A DNA stretch of 64,000 bases from Topomyia yanbarensis (GCF_030247195.1 NC_080671.1:412124044-412188043), one strand, 5' to 3'; shown: positions 52,300 to 64,000, counted from the stretch's first letter. A program made the numbers and translations. Notes: generated by a model from the letters alone, not told the origin.

Positions 52300-54130
52300 T
52301 GTGAATATATTATTTGAAATATATTTCTACCTTTTCGATTCCGATCCAAAGAACTCCAAAACACCCGACAACGAACTCACCTCTCACACAAAAGAAATCG
52401 CAGCAACAATTAGCATTTGCCAGATCTCCCCTAGTTCCGCACCGCTTCGCTCGGACTCACGAGTTTCGGATGTCAACTGCTTCGTTCACTGCCAGGCACG
52501 TCAACGTAGACACCGAGGCTACCACACTTGTACACACAGTTTATTTTTTTCCCGCACGGGGTCAAATTCTTCTACATATATTTAGAGAGGGCACAGCACA
52601 GTGTACACAAAATGGTAAATACTAAAATAGATTCACCCAAACCGACTGGTGCTTTTGACCGTTATGAACTTTATTTATTCAGTCCAAAAAACAAAAATGC
52701 ACAAAAACTCATAAATTGCAAGGAACAATTACCTACTGATATCACGGACCGAAACACTTCGAAAGATATTTTCCGTCAATTTTCCCAACTTTGAGATCTG
52801 AACCAATCCAAGTAACGATGTTTGAGTATCTCTCACGCGCTGAACGGACACTCTGCGTTGAACATACTTTATTAGATTAAAATTCCGAAAATCGCTTCAA
52901 CTCTTCGATTTTTGCTTCCACGAAAATTTACGCAGATATTTGCCTGCTCACAGCAACACTGACACACGCGCACACACAAGCTCAAAAGGAAGCCAATCGC
53001 TAGAACACATATTTTCCTTCCCTTTGCTTTGTCTGAGTAGAAATTTTCCACCAAAGCAAATTTCGTAATACACCAAAAATGGGGTTCGCTTGCTGCAGCA
53101 CACACTGACTAATTTGACTTCTTCGACCTTTTGAATTGACTGCAAATTTTCCAAAGCTCACTTTAATTTTTTTTCTTGATTTTTCTCCTATTCCAGATAA
53201 AACCACAAAACGGCTACGCTTGCTAAGCTAGTTTGCTTCTGCAATAATGAATGGACCAGCAGCAAACGGTCGGGAAAATTCCTCCCATCTCTGATGATAG
53301 TTGCTGTGGGGTTGTTCCTTTAGCCGCACCGTTGTCGTTTGTCGAACTACACAGCCTTTCGTGCACTGATTTCTCCTGTTCGACTAGTGCAGTGCAATAT
53401 TGGCTGAATTTGCCACAGTGAGAAAAATTCTTCTCCCGTGTCGCGACGGCGAGCAAGGATCTCTCGCACGATGAGACGTAACCAGACTCACCAAACACTG
53501 TGATGATGGTAGACTGCGATGCTATAGAACCGACACTGCAGGCGCAAAAAAAATCCCATCACCACCAGGTGCGAATGAATGGAAATGCTAAGGTGCTGCT
53601 CTACGGTACGTGGGCGGTACTCGGCACTGACCACTGGCGCAGCTAACTATTATTAGAATCTCGAATTGCGCGCCGGAGAATGTGACCGACTCGACACACG
53701 ATGGATCGATAAGTTCGTCTCACCCGCGTATGTTTACCACCCAACAAAGTGCACACACGGCAATGGGGGGTGATGATTCAATGGCTACTACCGTTTTGCC
53801 TGCTGCCTGTGCACTGGGGCGATTCTAAAGCTAAACTGACGGACGGACGGTGAGAGTGAGAATACGTATTTTTTCGAAATTTGAGGGAGCCACACGCGAA
53901 TTCAAATCGTCGTCGTCGTCGGCGAATTAACACGTCTCACACACGTCACGAGTCTGCGCACATTTTCACCCCTTCGATGTTTATAGAGGACCGCGGTCGG
54001 AAGGGGCCCCGAACTTTGTTGAGAACGGTTTCTGTTTTCATCCGTTTGCGGTCGGTGTCTGCGTGTGTAGCAGTGGGTTTACATACCTTTCCTGTACGTG
54101 TGTATATTCTGGTCGGTGTGTGTGTTATTG
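52300..54130 (-). promoter_or_regulatory. GC-richer block, possible promoter/5'UTR of a minus-strand transcript
   Basis: The block is richer in G+C and CpG than its flanks, lacks repeat signatures and has donor-like sites on the minus strand: GAAAG|GTATGT (plus 54081-54091) and GAGAG|GTGAGT (near 52377). Frames such as 53498-53223 have no family resemblance and stop in the putative exons, as expected for untranslated leader. Orientation would suit an upstream promoter of Ptpmeg2 with a >28-kb 5' intron, but this is an inference from composition and splice-like sites only. No TATA box or initiator stands out. Confidence 0.3.
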
Positions 54131-54519
54131 TAGCATAGCGAAAAAGGGATGTTGTACGGATGCACGAAACAGCCGCTATTCGGTAGAAGCGGGAAATGAC
54201 AAGAAGGAAACCTCGAGGGTGCCAAATGGTGATGAATTGTTACCTTTTTTTTCATTATGTAGTTCGAGGTTTGATCAAATGAAACTTGGGAAGCGCAGGG
54301 AAGCCGATGCTGAAACTATTAAATATATATATTTTTACATTTATAAGACTATAGTTTTGTAAGGTTTTTGAAATAGGGAAGTTTCATTCAAAGTTTACTG
54401 TGTACATTTTGGGTTACTAGATTACGTTATGTGATTCTTTAGCACCACAAAATATAGACTAGACTACTGAATCTACTGTATTTGCGAGTACCGTGCAGAG
54501 TACATTCACCGATCATTTT

Positions 54520-54850
54520 GAGCTTGAGCTTGTGCGGCGCCCCTGATTACTATTCCGTTATTGCTCGGAGCTAGCTGATATTGCTCAGAAAACTAATAGA
54601 TGATAATGCCTGGGAACAACAAATCATCCTTCACTGTACAATTCTTGGCAATTCTAAGTGGTTTACATATTGCGCAAGATCGAGGCCGACCACACCCGAA
54701 AGTAGAAAAGGATAGGAATGTTAGTCCGAAACTTGCTTTCGCTAGGTTACTATGTACTACTAAGCCCTCCAAAAGAGTCACGGTCACCAGGAGACTCAGT
54801 GGGTGCCTAATATACGTTTTTGGAGTGTCGTGACGGGGAATAGCGAGAAA
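54520..54850 (-). repeat. SINE/LINE 3'-region repeat, copy 4
   Basis: On the minus strand: AAGTTTCGGACTAACATTCC, then GTCGGCCTCGATCTTGCG, then ATAACGGAATAGTAATCAGG, ending in CACAAGCTCAAGCTCAA, a short microsatellite tail. It matches the 3' part of the SINE at 17173-17648. No tRNA-like head is found, so it is a headless copy. Confidence 0.7.
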
Positions 54851-55564
54851 ATGTCTAGAATATACTTTATTCATATTTTGATTTTACAGAACACAAATTA
54901 GCGAAAGGAAAAGTACCACATTTTCAAAACGAAAAAAAATGGAAGTGTAAAATATTATCTGGGGTTACAACTAAAAAATATCGATTGGTCTCACGACGAG
55001 AATACGAAATAATTTTGAGCGGCCCAAAACAAGCATTAACTGTATTGGAAACCTTACTTCTAACAGACATACTGGCAATTTCACGCGCGTCCTTTGTTGA
55101 TATTTTAACTACTAGAAAGGGAAGCAAGCACGAAGAGCTAAGTAGAATGAACAGAATTAATTTAATAATTTAGTACAACAAATTAGAAAGTCTCAATGGT
55201 AATATTAAACTTCAAGTGAACATCAGCCCCTCGGCCTCCATTCACTGATCAGATTGGCACAACAGTCGTTTTATCTCCAACATTGCAAGGAATTTAGAAA
55301 TGACAATTAATGCTAAACATGGAAGTAGTAAGTAAAACATCAATGCAATATAAATTTTCATTCTGCATCGTATCCCATTTCACTAATTAATAAATTTTGC
55401 ATAATGTATCGCAAGCTTACTCAAAATTCAAGGCAATAAAACTGTTTTCTAATAATATTTCTAAGTCATTTATACATAAACGGATTAAAAATGGCATGAT
55501 ATGCATGTTTTGATCAATTTTTTTGTGAATGAAAAATTCTATATCACGAATTTTAAAAAATAAG
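54851..55564. other. No gene recognised
   Basis: AT-rich; chance frames of 60-90 codons overlap on both strands. Confidence 0.35.
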
Positions 55565-58500
55565 TAATGAACGGTAGGGTGTCCCAAAATGACATCATAC
55601 AGTAAGATTCCGTTTTTGGCATGCTCCCTTTTTGGCACACTCCGATTTTGGCAACAAGTGGGTTCCGTTTTTGGCAACATTTTTGTTGGTCATAGCAAGT
55701 CTTTTAGAAATGGGCAAAAGATATTTTTTGTATCAATTTATATCACATTTGACTTCATTTCCAAACATGGGAGTCATATTAACCCAAATATCATTTTTTT
55801 TTATATTGTGAAAGTTGTCTCATAGCTTCAATACATTACTGTGATAATTTTGAGATGTTTTTCGCAATGTTGTTTTAAAACAGTGTTATGTATTTAAGGG
55901 TTACCTATATTTTACACTACACGTGTTTTAGTTAATCATTACAATAAGTGTAGAGATGCATTATTTATGTAGGGGAATGTGTTCGGTTGTCGGAACACTT
56001 TTGTTTTTGGCTCACAACATTACTCCAATTTAACAATATATGGGAATAATCATACCAATAGAAAGCTAGAGGCCTTAGCTAATAACTTATCGAAAAATTT
56101 AATTTCATTTGTCAACTTAAAAAAAGTTATTAACAATTTAGTAAAATGATAACTGTTTACCATTTTGAAAAATGTGGTCAGTTGTCGGCACCCTAAAAAA
56201 ATTTACTAAAAATGGAAAAATATGAATGATGATCATCACGATTCAAAGGGAAAAGGAAATTTATTCAGTTCAATACACTACAATATGTGTATGTAAAAAA
56301 CTAGTTCGAATATTACGCACTGCTAATGCACTGACGGATCGCATTCACTGCCATTGAGTTATTTTCAGGCACTCCAGTTTTTTACCAAAGCTTCAGACAG
56401 ATCAGATAGAAGTCAGTCAAAACGGGAGGGGGACTACAGGGTAACCCCGAGCCCCCCCCACCAAATTATCTGGTCGTGACATTCTGGTATATACGGTGCA
56501 ACCTAGCGGGCTTTCTTCATGTAAATGTTAAACGCTAAACCGGAAGTCGCCATCCTGGTTTTCAGAATGGTGCCAAAGATCGATCTCTGGTATCTATTCG
56601 TAAAGCCCGTTCCAAAATACCTATATTGATTAGGTTATTGAGAGTATTTGCCACAAAAAATTGGGTGCCGACAAACGACCATGTTTGGGGGCCGACAACC
56701 GATTTTAGTAACCTTTTTGAAAACTGATCAAAAGAAAACTTGTGGCGAACATATCGGCGCCATTCAACGTTGAATCACAAAATAGAATGAATTCACATCG
56801 TAAATATTCAATGCGCATATTTTTTCGATCAATTTACTTCTTTTTGTAACACTAAGCAAATCATCAAAAAAAACTTTTGAATAGAGTTTCACTTGTTCAA
56901 AAAATATATTGGTTGTAGAACAGAACATTCGAGTCTGCTTCAGCAATCGGCACAAAAAGATCGCGCTAATACAAAACACAAATAATATTTATCAGAATGT
57001 CCATATCTGGTTTCTGTCAAAAGCTACATAGGGGTGCCGACAACTGACTGCTAAACGTTTCTTGCAAAGAATAAGCACAGCCTTATGACTAAACTACAAT
57101 TCGGAAAACTGCAGAAAGGACTAGACACAGCAGTGATTTAAATAAGATTACTTTATAAATTACTTGATAAATTTATTCTCAGTTCGAAATATTATAGTTG
57201 AATTCGAAAACAAGAAAATATTTGCATATATTTTAGTTTACTCAAAAATTCTCTAGCGAAGTAGGAACTATTTAACTAGAATTATATTTTTTCCTCATTT
57301 CATTTGTCTGCAAAAGGCCCACCTTGTCCCACTTTTTTTTCTTCGTGGTTATAAAGTTAAAGGTTTTTACTAGTCACAAACAAAATTACAGCTGCCGCCA
57401 TCTGCCGCTTCGTGGGTTATTACAAATTTTGTGGAACATATTTTTTAAATATTTTTGATGAAAACAACCTTAAAATGTCATGATAACATTTATCACTCTT
57501 TTAAGCATTTTTATTATTGTATATTTTCGAAGATTTAGGAATAAAACATTTATTTCTAGATATATTTTTCATAAACAAAATTCATTTTCTCGAGTATTTT
57601 TTTTTCAATGTCATGTAGCGCCATCTACATAGGTTATAAAGTATAAATGTCTTCATTACATGTGTTAAAAATATCAAAATAAACAACTTTGCCGAAGAAA
57701 GTTTTTTGATAGAACACCTCTATCAAAACTGATCTAGATCAGTTTCTACTTATCTAGATTAAAACCAAAGTTGTCAAAATAATGATCATGTCCATCTAAG
57801 ATGCTTTGCTAAAGACACTAATCCTCCAGGATATATACCCAGGTCGGTAGAGGTTTTGAGCGTCGAAAGCTTGCCCCACTGTACGACGTCTGAATTTGAT
57901 AAAATCATGAATAAAATTGAATTTGTTTATTTTTTCTTTCATCTCATTTCATTTCACATATGATAAAAAATCCTTGAAACATTTTTGAAGTCGTAAATTG
58001 AAAATCCAAACTTTAAAAATAAGGTTCCATTTTTGGCACGGTTCCGGTTTTAAGACACCCTAATGAAAGGTCTATGAAAAATTCCCATCATAAGTTTCCT
58101 CACCTATCGTTAAGTATCCTCAATAAGCCATCTGCGACGAGACCCCTGAAAGTGGTGACAGCATTTCACCGTCAGGGAACTTATTCTCGTCCATTCTCGT
58201 CAACCTTTGAGCATAAATTTATCAGGAATTTTCACTTTTTGTTAAAACTAAATAACTTAGTTTTACAATATGTTTCGGAAACTGGGTATACTTTACAAAG
58301 CTCTTCTTTTCGTTTAAACAGAAGTTAGATTGGTTCGAATTTTGGCAAGATTTAAAATTGGACTTACGGTTCAAGATAGAGCTTCAATGTCTTCGACGAA
58401 GTTGTAGAACAACAAATTAAACAAATTTGCGGAAGACACACAAGCTCGATCTTTCATACTTTTCATTCCACGAGAAATCCAAATGTGGTCTTTAGGGTGA

Positions 58501-59958
58501 TCCTTAAAAATACGGCTTCATTTCTATAACTTTTGTAGTTTTTATCTTACGCTAAAGTATCCTTTGGACAAGTTTAATTATTTTAGGGCGCATAATTTGT
58601 TTTAAAACACCGGCTAAAATTTTTTTTTCGCTTCAAAGTCATGAGAACATTTATAAAAAAAAACTTTTTCAAATAGGAGCACTTAAGATTAAATACTGTT
58701 GCTGTCATATTAAATAGCATGATTTGTAGAATAGATAACCAAACAATAGCAAATATGATATTTTTATACCTTGCAAAACAGTTTATTTTTAGTTAACGAA
58801 AGAAGCTGCAGGTTCGGTATATTGTTGAGACAAACTTCTCTCCTTCAAAATATCTGAAAGTATTTCTAAAGTCATCTGAATGAAAAATCAAAACTGCGAA
58901 AGTAATATAAATAAAACTCCCAAATTATTTGGTAAATTTCTTGTAAAATGAAAAGTACAAGACATACAGTTCCAGTGTCTTTGACAAAGTTTATTTTTAA
59001 TATAATTTTCTTCAATTTTCTGGAAGACAGCGGAACTATATTCCTAACCATTAAAAAGTTTATTTTCTGATTTTAATACATTTAGAACCATCCTACCCAC
59101 AATTTTAACTAATAGAAAAGTCTTGTATAGTATATCTTTAATAAGTGAAAGCAATTTAGTGAAAATCCAAATTTTTAAGATAACTTCTGCAGTTTTCATT
59201 TTTTCTCTAACATATCCTTTAGATGTTTTTCGGAGTTTTTCAAGACAAGCATTTTCTTCTAATACATAGAAACTCTGGCTCCCATTATTCAAAAGATACA
59301 AGTACTTAATCATAAATTGAATTTTTGCAATCAATTTTGAGAAATTCTGAAAAATATCGTGATCGCCATTTTTTGCTCAATTATAACTCGAATCATGACC
59401 TTATAGGTAGTTGAAAAAGGATTATCCTTTGTTTGCCCCAATGAGTGATATTGGTATTCCAAAGAATCCCATTTTTGGCGAAAAAGTAGTCATAAATTTT
59501 CAACGATAATAGTTAGACAATATTCTCAAGGAGTTGTACTTTCAGATAAAGTAATAAAAAAATTCCGATAGTTTGAAAAATAAAAAGGTAACCCCTTAGG
59601 TAACTTTCCAATGCAAAAATTTCTTTTATGAAAATATGGTTCTTCAACCAAGCTATGGAAGCATTTCTCCTTTGGAACTTCGTTAGTTCCTCGCTATGCT
59701 GCGGATCGTAGGTTTTCCAACGGCAGAGATTATTCTCCATAGTTTTCTGTCTGAGGAACAATTTGAAAATTTTGAACCGTGTCACGATGGTTTATCAACG
59801 AGAGTATTCAAAATTAATTTTCTTTTTTTTTGGGTTGTAAGTAACACAACTTTTTTTTGAATGGGCGTATTTAGACAAAAACTTTAGCATCGGAGGATGA
59901 GTGCTTCTAAAACAAATTAACAAGTGAAAACATATCACCAAACCCTACCGTCCATTAC
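55565..59958. mobile_element. Candidate large TIR element, heavily rearranged
   Basis: TAATGAACGGTAGGGT at 55565-55580 and its near-perfect inverse ACCCTACCGTCCATTA at 59943-59958 bracket 4.4 kb. A shorter pairing is also possible: TAGGGTGTCCCAAAA at 55575 with TTTTAAGACACCCTA ending at 58062, followed on both sides by G.TTCCGTTTTTGGCA-like text. Inside are AAGTTGTAGAAC / GACAAAGTTT-type repeat motifs. No transposase was seen. Which pairing is the true element is not settled. Confidence 0.5.
55980..57050. repeat. Insert with inverted copies of a GTTGTCGGCACCC motif
   Basis: GGTTGTCGGAACAC (55984) and AGTTGTCGGCACCC (56172) point one way. GGGTGCCGACAAACGA (56664), GGGGCCGACAACCGA (56688) and GGGGTGCCGACAACTGA (57032) point the other way. 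This arrangement suggests a foldback-type element with subterminal repeats nested inside the 55565-59958 region. Confidence 0.6.
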
Positions 59959-59959
59959 A

Positions 59960-61669
59960 AAACTTTCCCCTGGTTACGCAAGCTTTGATAAGCTGTGTAC
60001 AATTGCACGCCAAAAGCTGTTGGCACTTCCGAACGTGTTGGCCTGTTCGGTTTAATATTCCCTGAACGTTTATATATCCTTGTACTGGAAAGAACCGAAA
60101 CACAAACACAAATACTAATCGGTACAAAGGTGCACTTTTTCCATGTGACAAGAAATTAGGAACAAAAGAAAAGCATTCCACCTTGCGTCCATGTACGTCT
60201 CGTTGAAACCGAGTCGTCTAGGACCGTCAATTGCAACGAAACGCGAACGAAACGTTGACTCATTGACGGCATTGTGCGAAAATGTGGCTTAGATGTTGGC
60301 TAGGGGGTGGTAGTGCGGAGTTTGGTAGTTTCTTGAACATATAGCCGGGCAACTTGGAAAACCAACAAAGGGTCAAGACCCATAGCGAGGATACGAGCAA
60401 TCGCAGCTCGTTCGACTGTATTGTTCGAGAAAAAGTTGACTGTTAGCGGGGTTATGCTATTATATGACCTTATCAATGTTGACCCGGTTCGTCCTCGTTC
60501 TACAACTTCGGGTGGTTGTTCAATTACAAAACCAAACTGACACCTACATTCCATAGAATAATTGGCTATAATTACATAGGATTGTGTGTACATTTCGCAA
60601 GGTACATACTTTTATTCGGAGGTTGCGAAAGCATTCTGTTCTTCAGACATTTGCTTTCATCAATTGTACTATTAGTAATATAATTTATAAATTATTCTAA
60701 AACTGTAAAAAAAAATTATTGTGGATTATTTTTTACTGTTACAAAACCCATACCTGTCAATAGAACAATCAAATAATTGATTTTTTAACTGAATCGAATA
60801 TAAATCGCAATTCATGCAAAAATAGTAATGAACAATACAAAAACGTGATCACCCCTATACTACACGCGAGGAAAGCTATCAAGTGAACCATCAAATAGAG
60901 TCGGGACGAAGTTTATATGTATTTAGTTAGGTTACATATATCTGTATGTTTGAAACTATATACTGTTTCTGTTTTGCTTTAATCCCTGACATTATACAAC
61001 CAAATCTTTTGTTGCGCGGATTGTTTGCAAGATATGGCTTACACGAAATCAATGATCATAGACTCTATAATTCTACGTCTTTGAATTTTAGTTTAAAAGG
61101 GTTAAATTAAATGTGTTTGTTGGAACACTGAATTTTCTCTAATCAAATCAGGAATGGTGGTTAATGAATATTTTTATTGTAAACTGCATTTAAGCCAATA
61201 TATGGGCCCGTCCCATCGCATCAGCGGTGGCAGACGCATCAGTCTTTGAACGCTGGATGGGATAAAACCAATTTACAAGACATCCGTGAATTGTTAAATA
61301 TATGTCAGGACTTTTCATCCTCTGTTGCCAGACGTTCGTAGCCCCCCATACCATAAATTAGTGGCTGCAGATTGCACATCAACATGGATATGTATCCGTT
61401 TATATCATTCGTTGCTCGAATGTCAAACGAGCAACATCTCGACTATTAAATCTGGAGGGTACATTAACTGGGAGATGCTAAGGATTTTAGGCAGTAGTGC
61501 CATTAACCTGCACACAGTACCTTCACATTTGGACTTAAGTCCGGACTTTATAGCATTTTATAGCTTGATAGAATGGTTCTCCTTATGCAAAAAAGCGTGT
61601 GGAATCGAAATACAGGTATTCAAAAGGACAACACTACATTTTTTTGAAGTGGTTATTTTCAGTGTGGAC
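59960..61669. other. No gene recognised; one unassigned frame
   Basis: A minus-strand frame at 60593-60300 (97 codons, with EQPPEVVERGRTGSTLIRSY and ERAAIARILAMGLDP) looks more protein-like than other chance frames, but I do not recognise it and see no splice-supported continuation. The plus frame 61325-61762 runs into the MITE at 61670 and is not credible as a gene. Confidence 0.4.
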
Positions 61670-61754
61670 TATACTGCCCATGATCGCTTATTTGTCCTAT
61701 TTTCTATGGTATTTCCTATCTTTATGGGACAGATTTTCGATCATGGGCAGTATA
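61670..61754. mobile_element. 85-bp hairpin MITE
   Basis: TATACTGCCCATGATCG at the left is an exact inverse of CGATCATGGGCAGTATA at the right (17 bp). The arms then continue imperfectly with TTGTCCTATTTT / CTGTCCCATAAA. TA at each end suggests TA target use. Confidence 0.85.
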
Positions 61755-61767
61755 TAACTTGAAAAAG

Positions 61768-62452
61768 AATGCGACTGACCAAAAATAGTATTTCTTATGT
61801 TGAAAATACAAGGAAACTGAAGTAGATCATTAGAAGGACCTAATGAAACGTTTTAATTCAATTTAGAATTGGGGTAAAATAGGTTCACAGGTTTTCTAAC
61901 TATCTGCAGTCGATTCCTTTGCACTTTTCAACATGATAAATTACTAATTTTTTCAGGAGCATTAAGCAGCGTTCCAACATGATGTGAGCCAAGTTTAACT
62001 ACAAACTTTAGTGTTGGGTAGAATTAGGATAAAACGGACTAAAACGTTTCATTCGGTTCTTCCTATTTTCTGCATTTGATTCCCTGGACTTTTACATAAG
62101 AAATTCAAATTGTGATCGACCGTATTCAACTTTTTTCTAAAATATAGAACCAGGATTCATTTTAAACTATAGTTATGGGAAGAATCGGGGTAAAATGAGA
62201 GCACACGTTTCGTGCAGTCTTTCTAACTATCGGTAATCGATTCACTGAACCTTTTTAACAAAAAACTTCAGCTACTTCAGCGTCATACAGTCTCCTTTAA
62301 AAAGGTAGAGCCAGGTTCTACTGTAAACTTGTGCTATGCGAAAAAAGTTGGGGTAAATCGTGTTAAAGCGTTTCATGTGGTCTTTTTAATTATGTTCTAC
62401 AGACTCCTTGTACTTTTCTACATAAGAAATACTATTTTTGGTCAGCCGCATT
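61768..62452. mobile_element. TIR element with internal ~160-bp tandem repeats
   Basis: Left end AATGCGACTGACCAAAAATA and right end complemented AATGCGGCTGACCAAAAATA. The arms continue for ~85 bp (GTATTTCTTATGT, then ATGAAACG). Between them a unit starting GGGGTAAAAT and including CGTTTCAT.CGGTCTT, CTAACTAT and GATTCC recurs at about 61871, 62028, 62188 and 62350. It starts 13 bp after the preceding hairpin MITE. No ORF. Confidence 0.85.
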
Positions 62453-62829
62453 TAGCATAAAAAAGCATGTTTCTTGGCCAATTTTACCCAGCGTTCTCTA
62501 AAAAAAGTCGCATTTTCGACAGTTTTTTCCCACTGTCATGCGACACAAAAACTAGGAGTGGAGGAGTAATTTATTTCCTTTTACGAATACTACCTCCAAA
62601 ATTGGTTCAAAAACTTAAGGTCGATTACAAGTTTGCACTTTTTTCGGTAGACTTCAAAAGTAAGCTGAACGGATCGGATGTCAATGTTAATAGACATTAC
62701 TAAATTCAAGTCGCTATGAATATTTTTTTTATTTATATCGTCTTTGATGCGAAGCACCATACTGACTAGCACTTTACATAAAACTATAGTCTACAAAAAC
62801 GAATTGTTGAAAAGTAGATGTATCCATGA

Positions 62830-62864
62830 TTTCATACATGGTAGAGTACATACCATGTATGAAA
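62830..62864. repeat. Perfect 14-bp inverted repeat
   Basis: TTTCATACATGGTA (62830-62843), a 7-nt loop, TACCATGTATGAAA (62851-62864). It lies in otherwise featureless DNA and may be the remains of a MITE or chance. Confidence 0.7.
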
Positions 62865-63164
62865 CAGAAATGTTTTGTTGTCTGTTGTGTATATGTGTGC
62901 GAGCCATATCACGCCGTTCAAAGATGCGATTACATGTTTAGCCCCGACCAGGTAGGATTCTCAGTGCCAGTAGGATACACTAAGTACGCCAAGTAAGTGA
63001 AAATTTTGCAAAGGAATTGTAGTTCCATTGCTTTGTTTTTATATGGTTGCAACTTCAAGCCGATAGAAGTATTTTGCTGTGCAATATCGCTCTTCATCGA
63101 CATTGAGGGTGCGGAATGAAAGAGGATAGAACGTTCGACTGCAAAATAGATTACTGACATGTTG

Positions 63165-63480
63165 TGTTACTGAACTCTGTGCCAGCGTCGCTTGGGAGGC
63201 GGCGCTATAATCATGAGAACCACTAGAGGCTGTCCTTAAGAAGGACTGCTGTCACCCCTTGCGTGGTCCCTGGTAGTAGACGGACTCCTAAATGAACTAG
63301 AAGCTCTGAAATTGGCGGATACTCTTACAGGCAAAGATGACTCTACGATCTCGAACTGTACTAAAGCAGCTCTAAAAGAGACATGACAATGGCGTAAAAG
63401 GGAGAATCTTAATATAAATCTCCAAAAACTATTCGCAATTCCATTTACAAGAGAGATGTTAAAATGAAAGCCTTAAAGTA
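63165..63480 (+). pseudogene. LOA/R1-like LINE RT fragment
   Basis: The plus-strand translation reads IMRTTRGCP, then with one frame slip LLSPLAWSLVVDGLLNELEA (RT motif B region, usually GCPQGGVLSPL.W..VVD), then KDDSTISNCTKAALKET and QWRKRENLNINLQKLFAIPFTRE. Most of the sequence between motif B and this segment, including the expected YADD/FADD box, is missing (a short ADTL remnant is left), so the copy is internally deleted as well as truncated. Confidence 0.8.
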
Positions 63481-63489
63481 CATGATGGG

Positions 63490-64000
63490 AGTCTCTTTTG
63501 GAAAAAATGGGACTTTAAACTAAAAATGCGCTGGCTTTGCACTTTTGTTATCAAATGTGAGCTTATTCTGACAACTCTAGTTCACTCATAAGAGAAGTTT
63601 CTGTATTTGAGGTCATGTAGTTAATTCCATAATGATCACTTTTGTTGACGGTTGCATATTGATTAGAGGTTATTGGACGAAGTTATTAAATTTTCAACGA
63701 TTTTTTTGAAAATCTCCCATTCTAAGCACGTGCGAGAAAGAGAGGCAATACATAACTTTATATGAGAATATCTTTTTACTACATAATCGGATCAATCTGC
63801 AGCCTTTGGTAATGCTGACTCTTACACCTAAAACTATAAATCTGTGGATTTTGGAACGCACAAGATGATACTGGATTTTTTTCTGAATTTATTGTTTCTA
63901 TTGCCGATTTTTCATATATTTTCACATACTAATTTAAAAATTCTTGTTAGTAAACCAGAAGCAACCACCCAAACTCATATTTGGCATCCGACTTATGGAG
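63490..64000. other. No feature recognised
   Basis: AT-rich sequence up to the window end. Confidence 0.4.

Noticed and set aside
53223..53498. 91-codon minus-strand frame in the GC-richer block as a gene
   Set aside because: No motif or splice-supported extension; better explained as untranslated or chance sequence.
61325..61762. 145-codon plus-strand frame, the longest on the right side
   Set aside because: Its 3' third is the 85-bp hairpin MITE (61670-61754), the composition matches non-coding flanks, and no motif is recognisable.

Overview
This is eukaryotic nuclear DNA: AT-rich, intron-bearing and packed with transposable elements, with no operons, CRISPR arrays or phage genes. The only host gene I recognise is a split minus-strand gene for the insect orthologue of PTPN9/Ptpmeg2, a Sec14-lipid-binding protein tyrosine phosphatase. 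Its protein is arthropod-like. The repeat content (tRNA-headed SINEs, TTAA-flanked foldbacks, piggyBac-type MITEs, LOA/I- and Jockey-like LINE fragments, very large introns) fits a mosquito, probably culicine. The species is an inference.

Layout. 0-4.3 kb: a palindromic element carrying two TTAA-site insertions, then a LINE reverse-transcriptase fragment split by a 1,024-bp piggyBac-like element. 4.3-6.7 kb: intergenic DNA 3' of the gene. 6.7-24.2 kb: four coding exons of Ptpmeg2 on the minus strand (6700-7134, 7203-7593, 12049-12594, 24007-24215), all with GT-AG introns and consistent phase, together encoding 526 residues to the stop codon. The introns hold three copies of an ORF1-only LINE-like element (the third lies just upstream, at 24.9 kb), a SINE with a perfect 25-bp target duplication and an eroded LINE. 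24.2-64 kb: upstream flank or long 5' intron(s), almost all repeats. These include a second TTAA foldback (28.4 kb), tandem repeats split by another piggyBac-like element (32.9-36.3 kb), a nested TIR element (40.9-43.3 kb), an internally deleted LOA/I-type LINE (48-49.9 kb), a CpG-rich tandem array (50-51.4 kb), a GC-richer block at 52.3-54.1 kb that could be a promoter/5'UTR region, and a cluster of hairpin elements (55.5-62.5 kb).

The exons for the N-terminal part of the Sec14 domain (roughly 190 residues by comparison with the human protein) were not found. They are either short and unrecognised in the 40 kb upstream or beyond the window.

The most interesting material is mobile DNA. There is an ORF1-only 'half-LINE' family with poly(A) tail and 10-bp target duplication. 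There is a palindrome whose exact centre took two successive TTAA insertions. A tRNA SINE shares its 3' end with headless copies. A piggyBac-like insertion can be removed in silico to restore the flanking reading frame. I saw no convincing new host-encoded molecular system.
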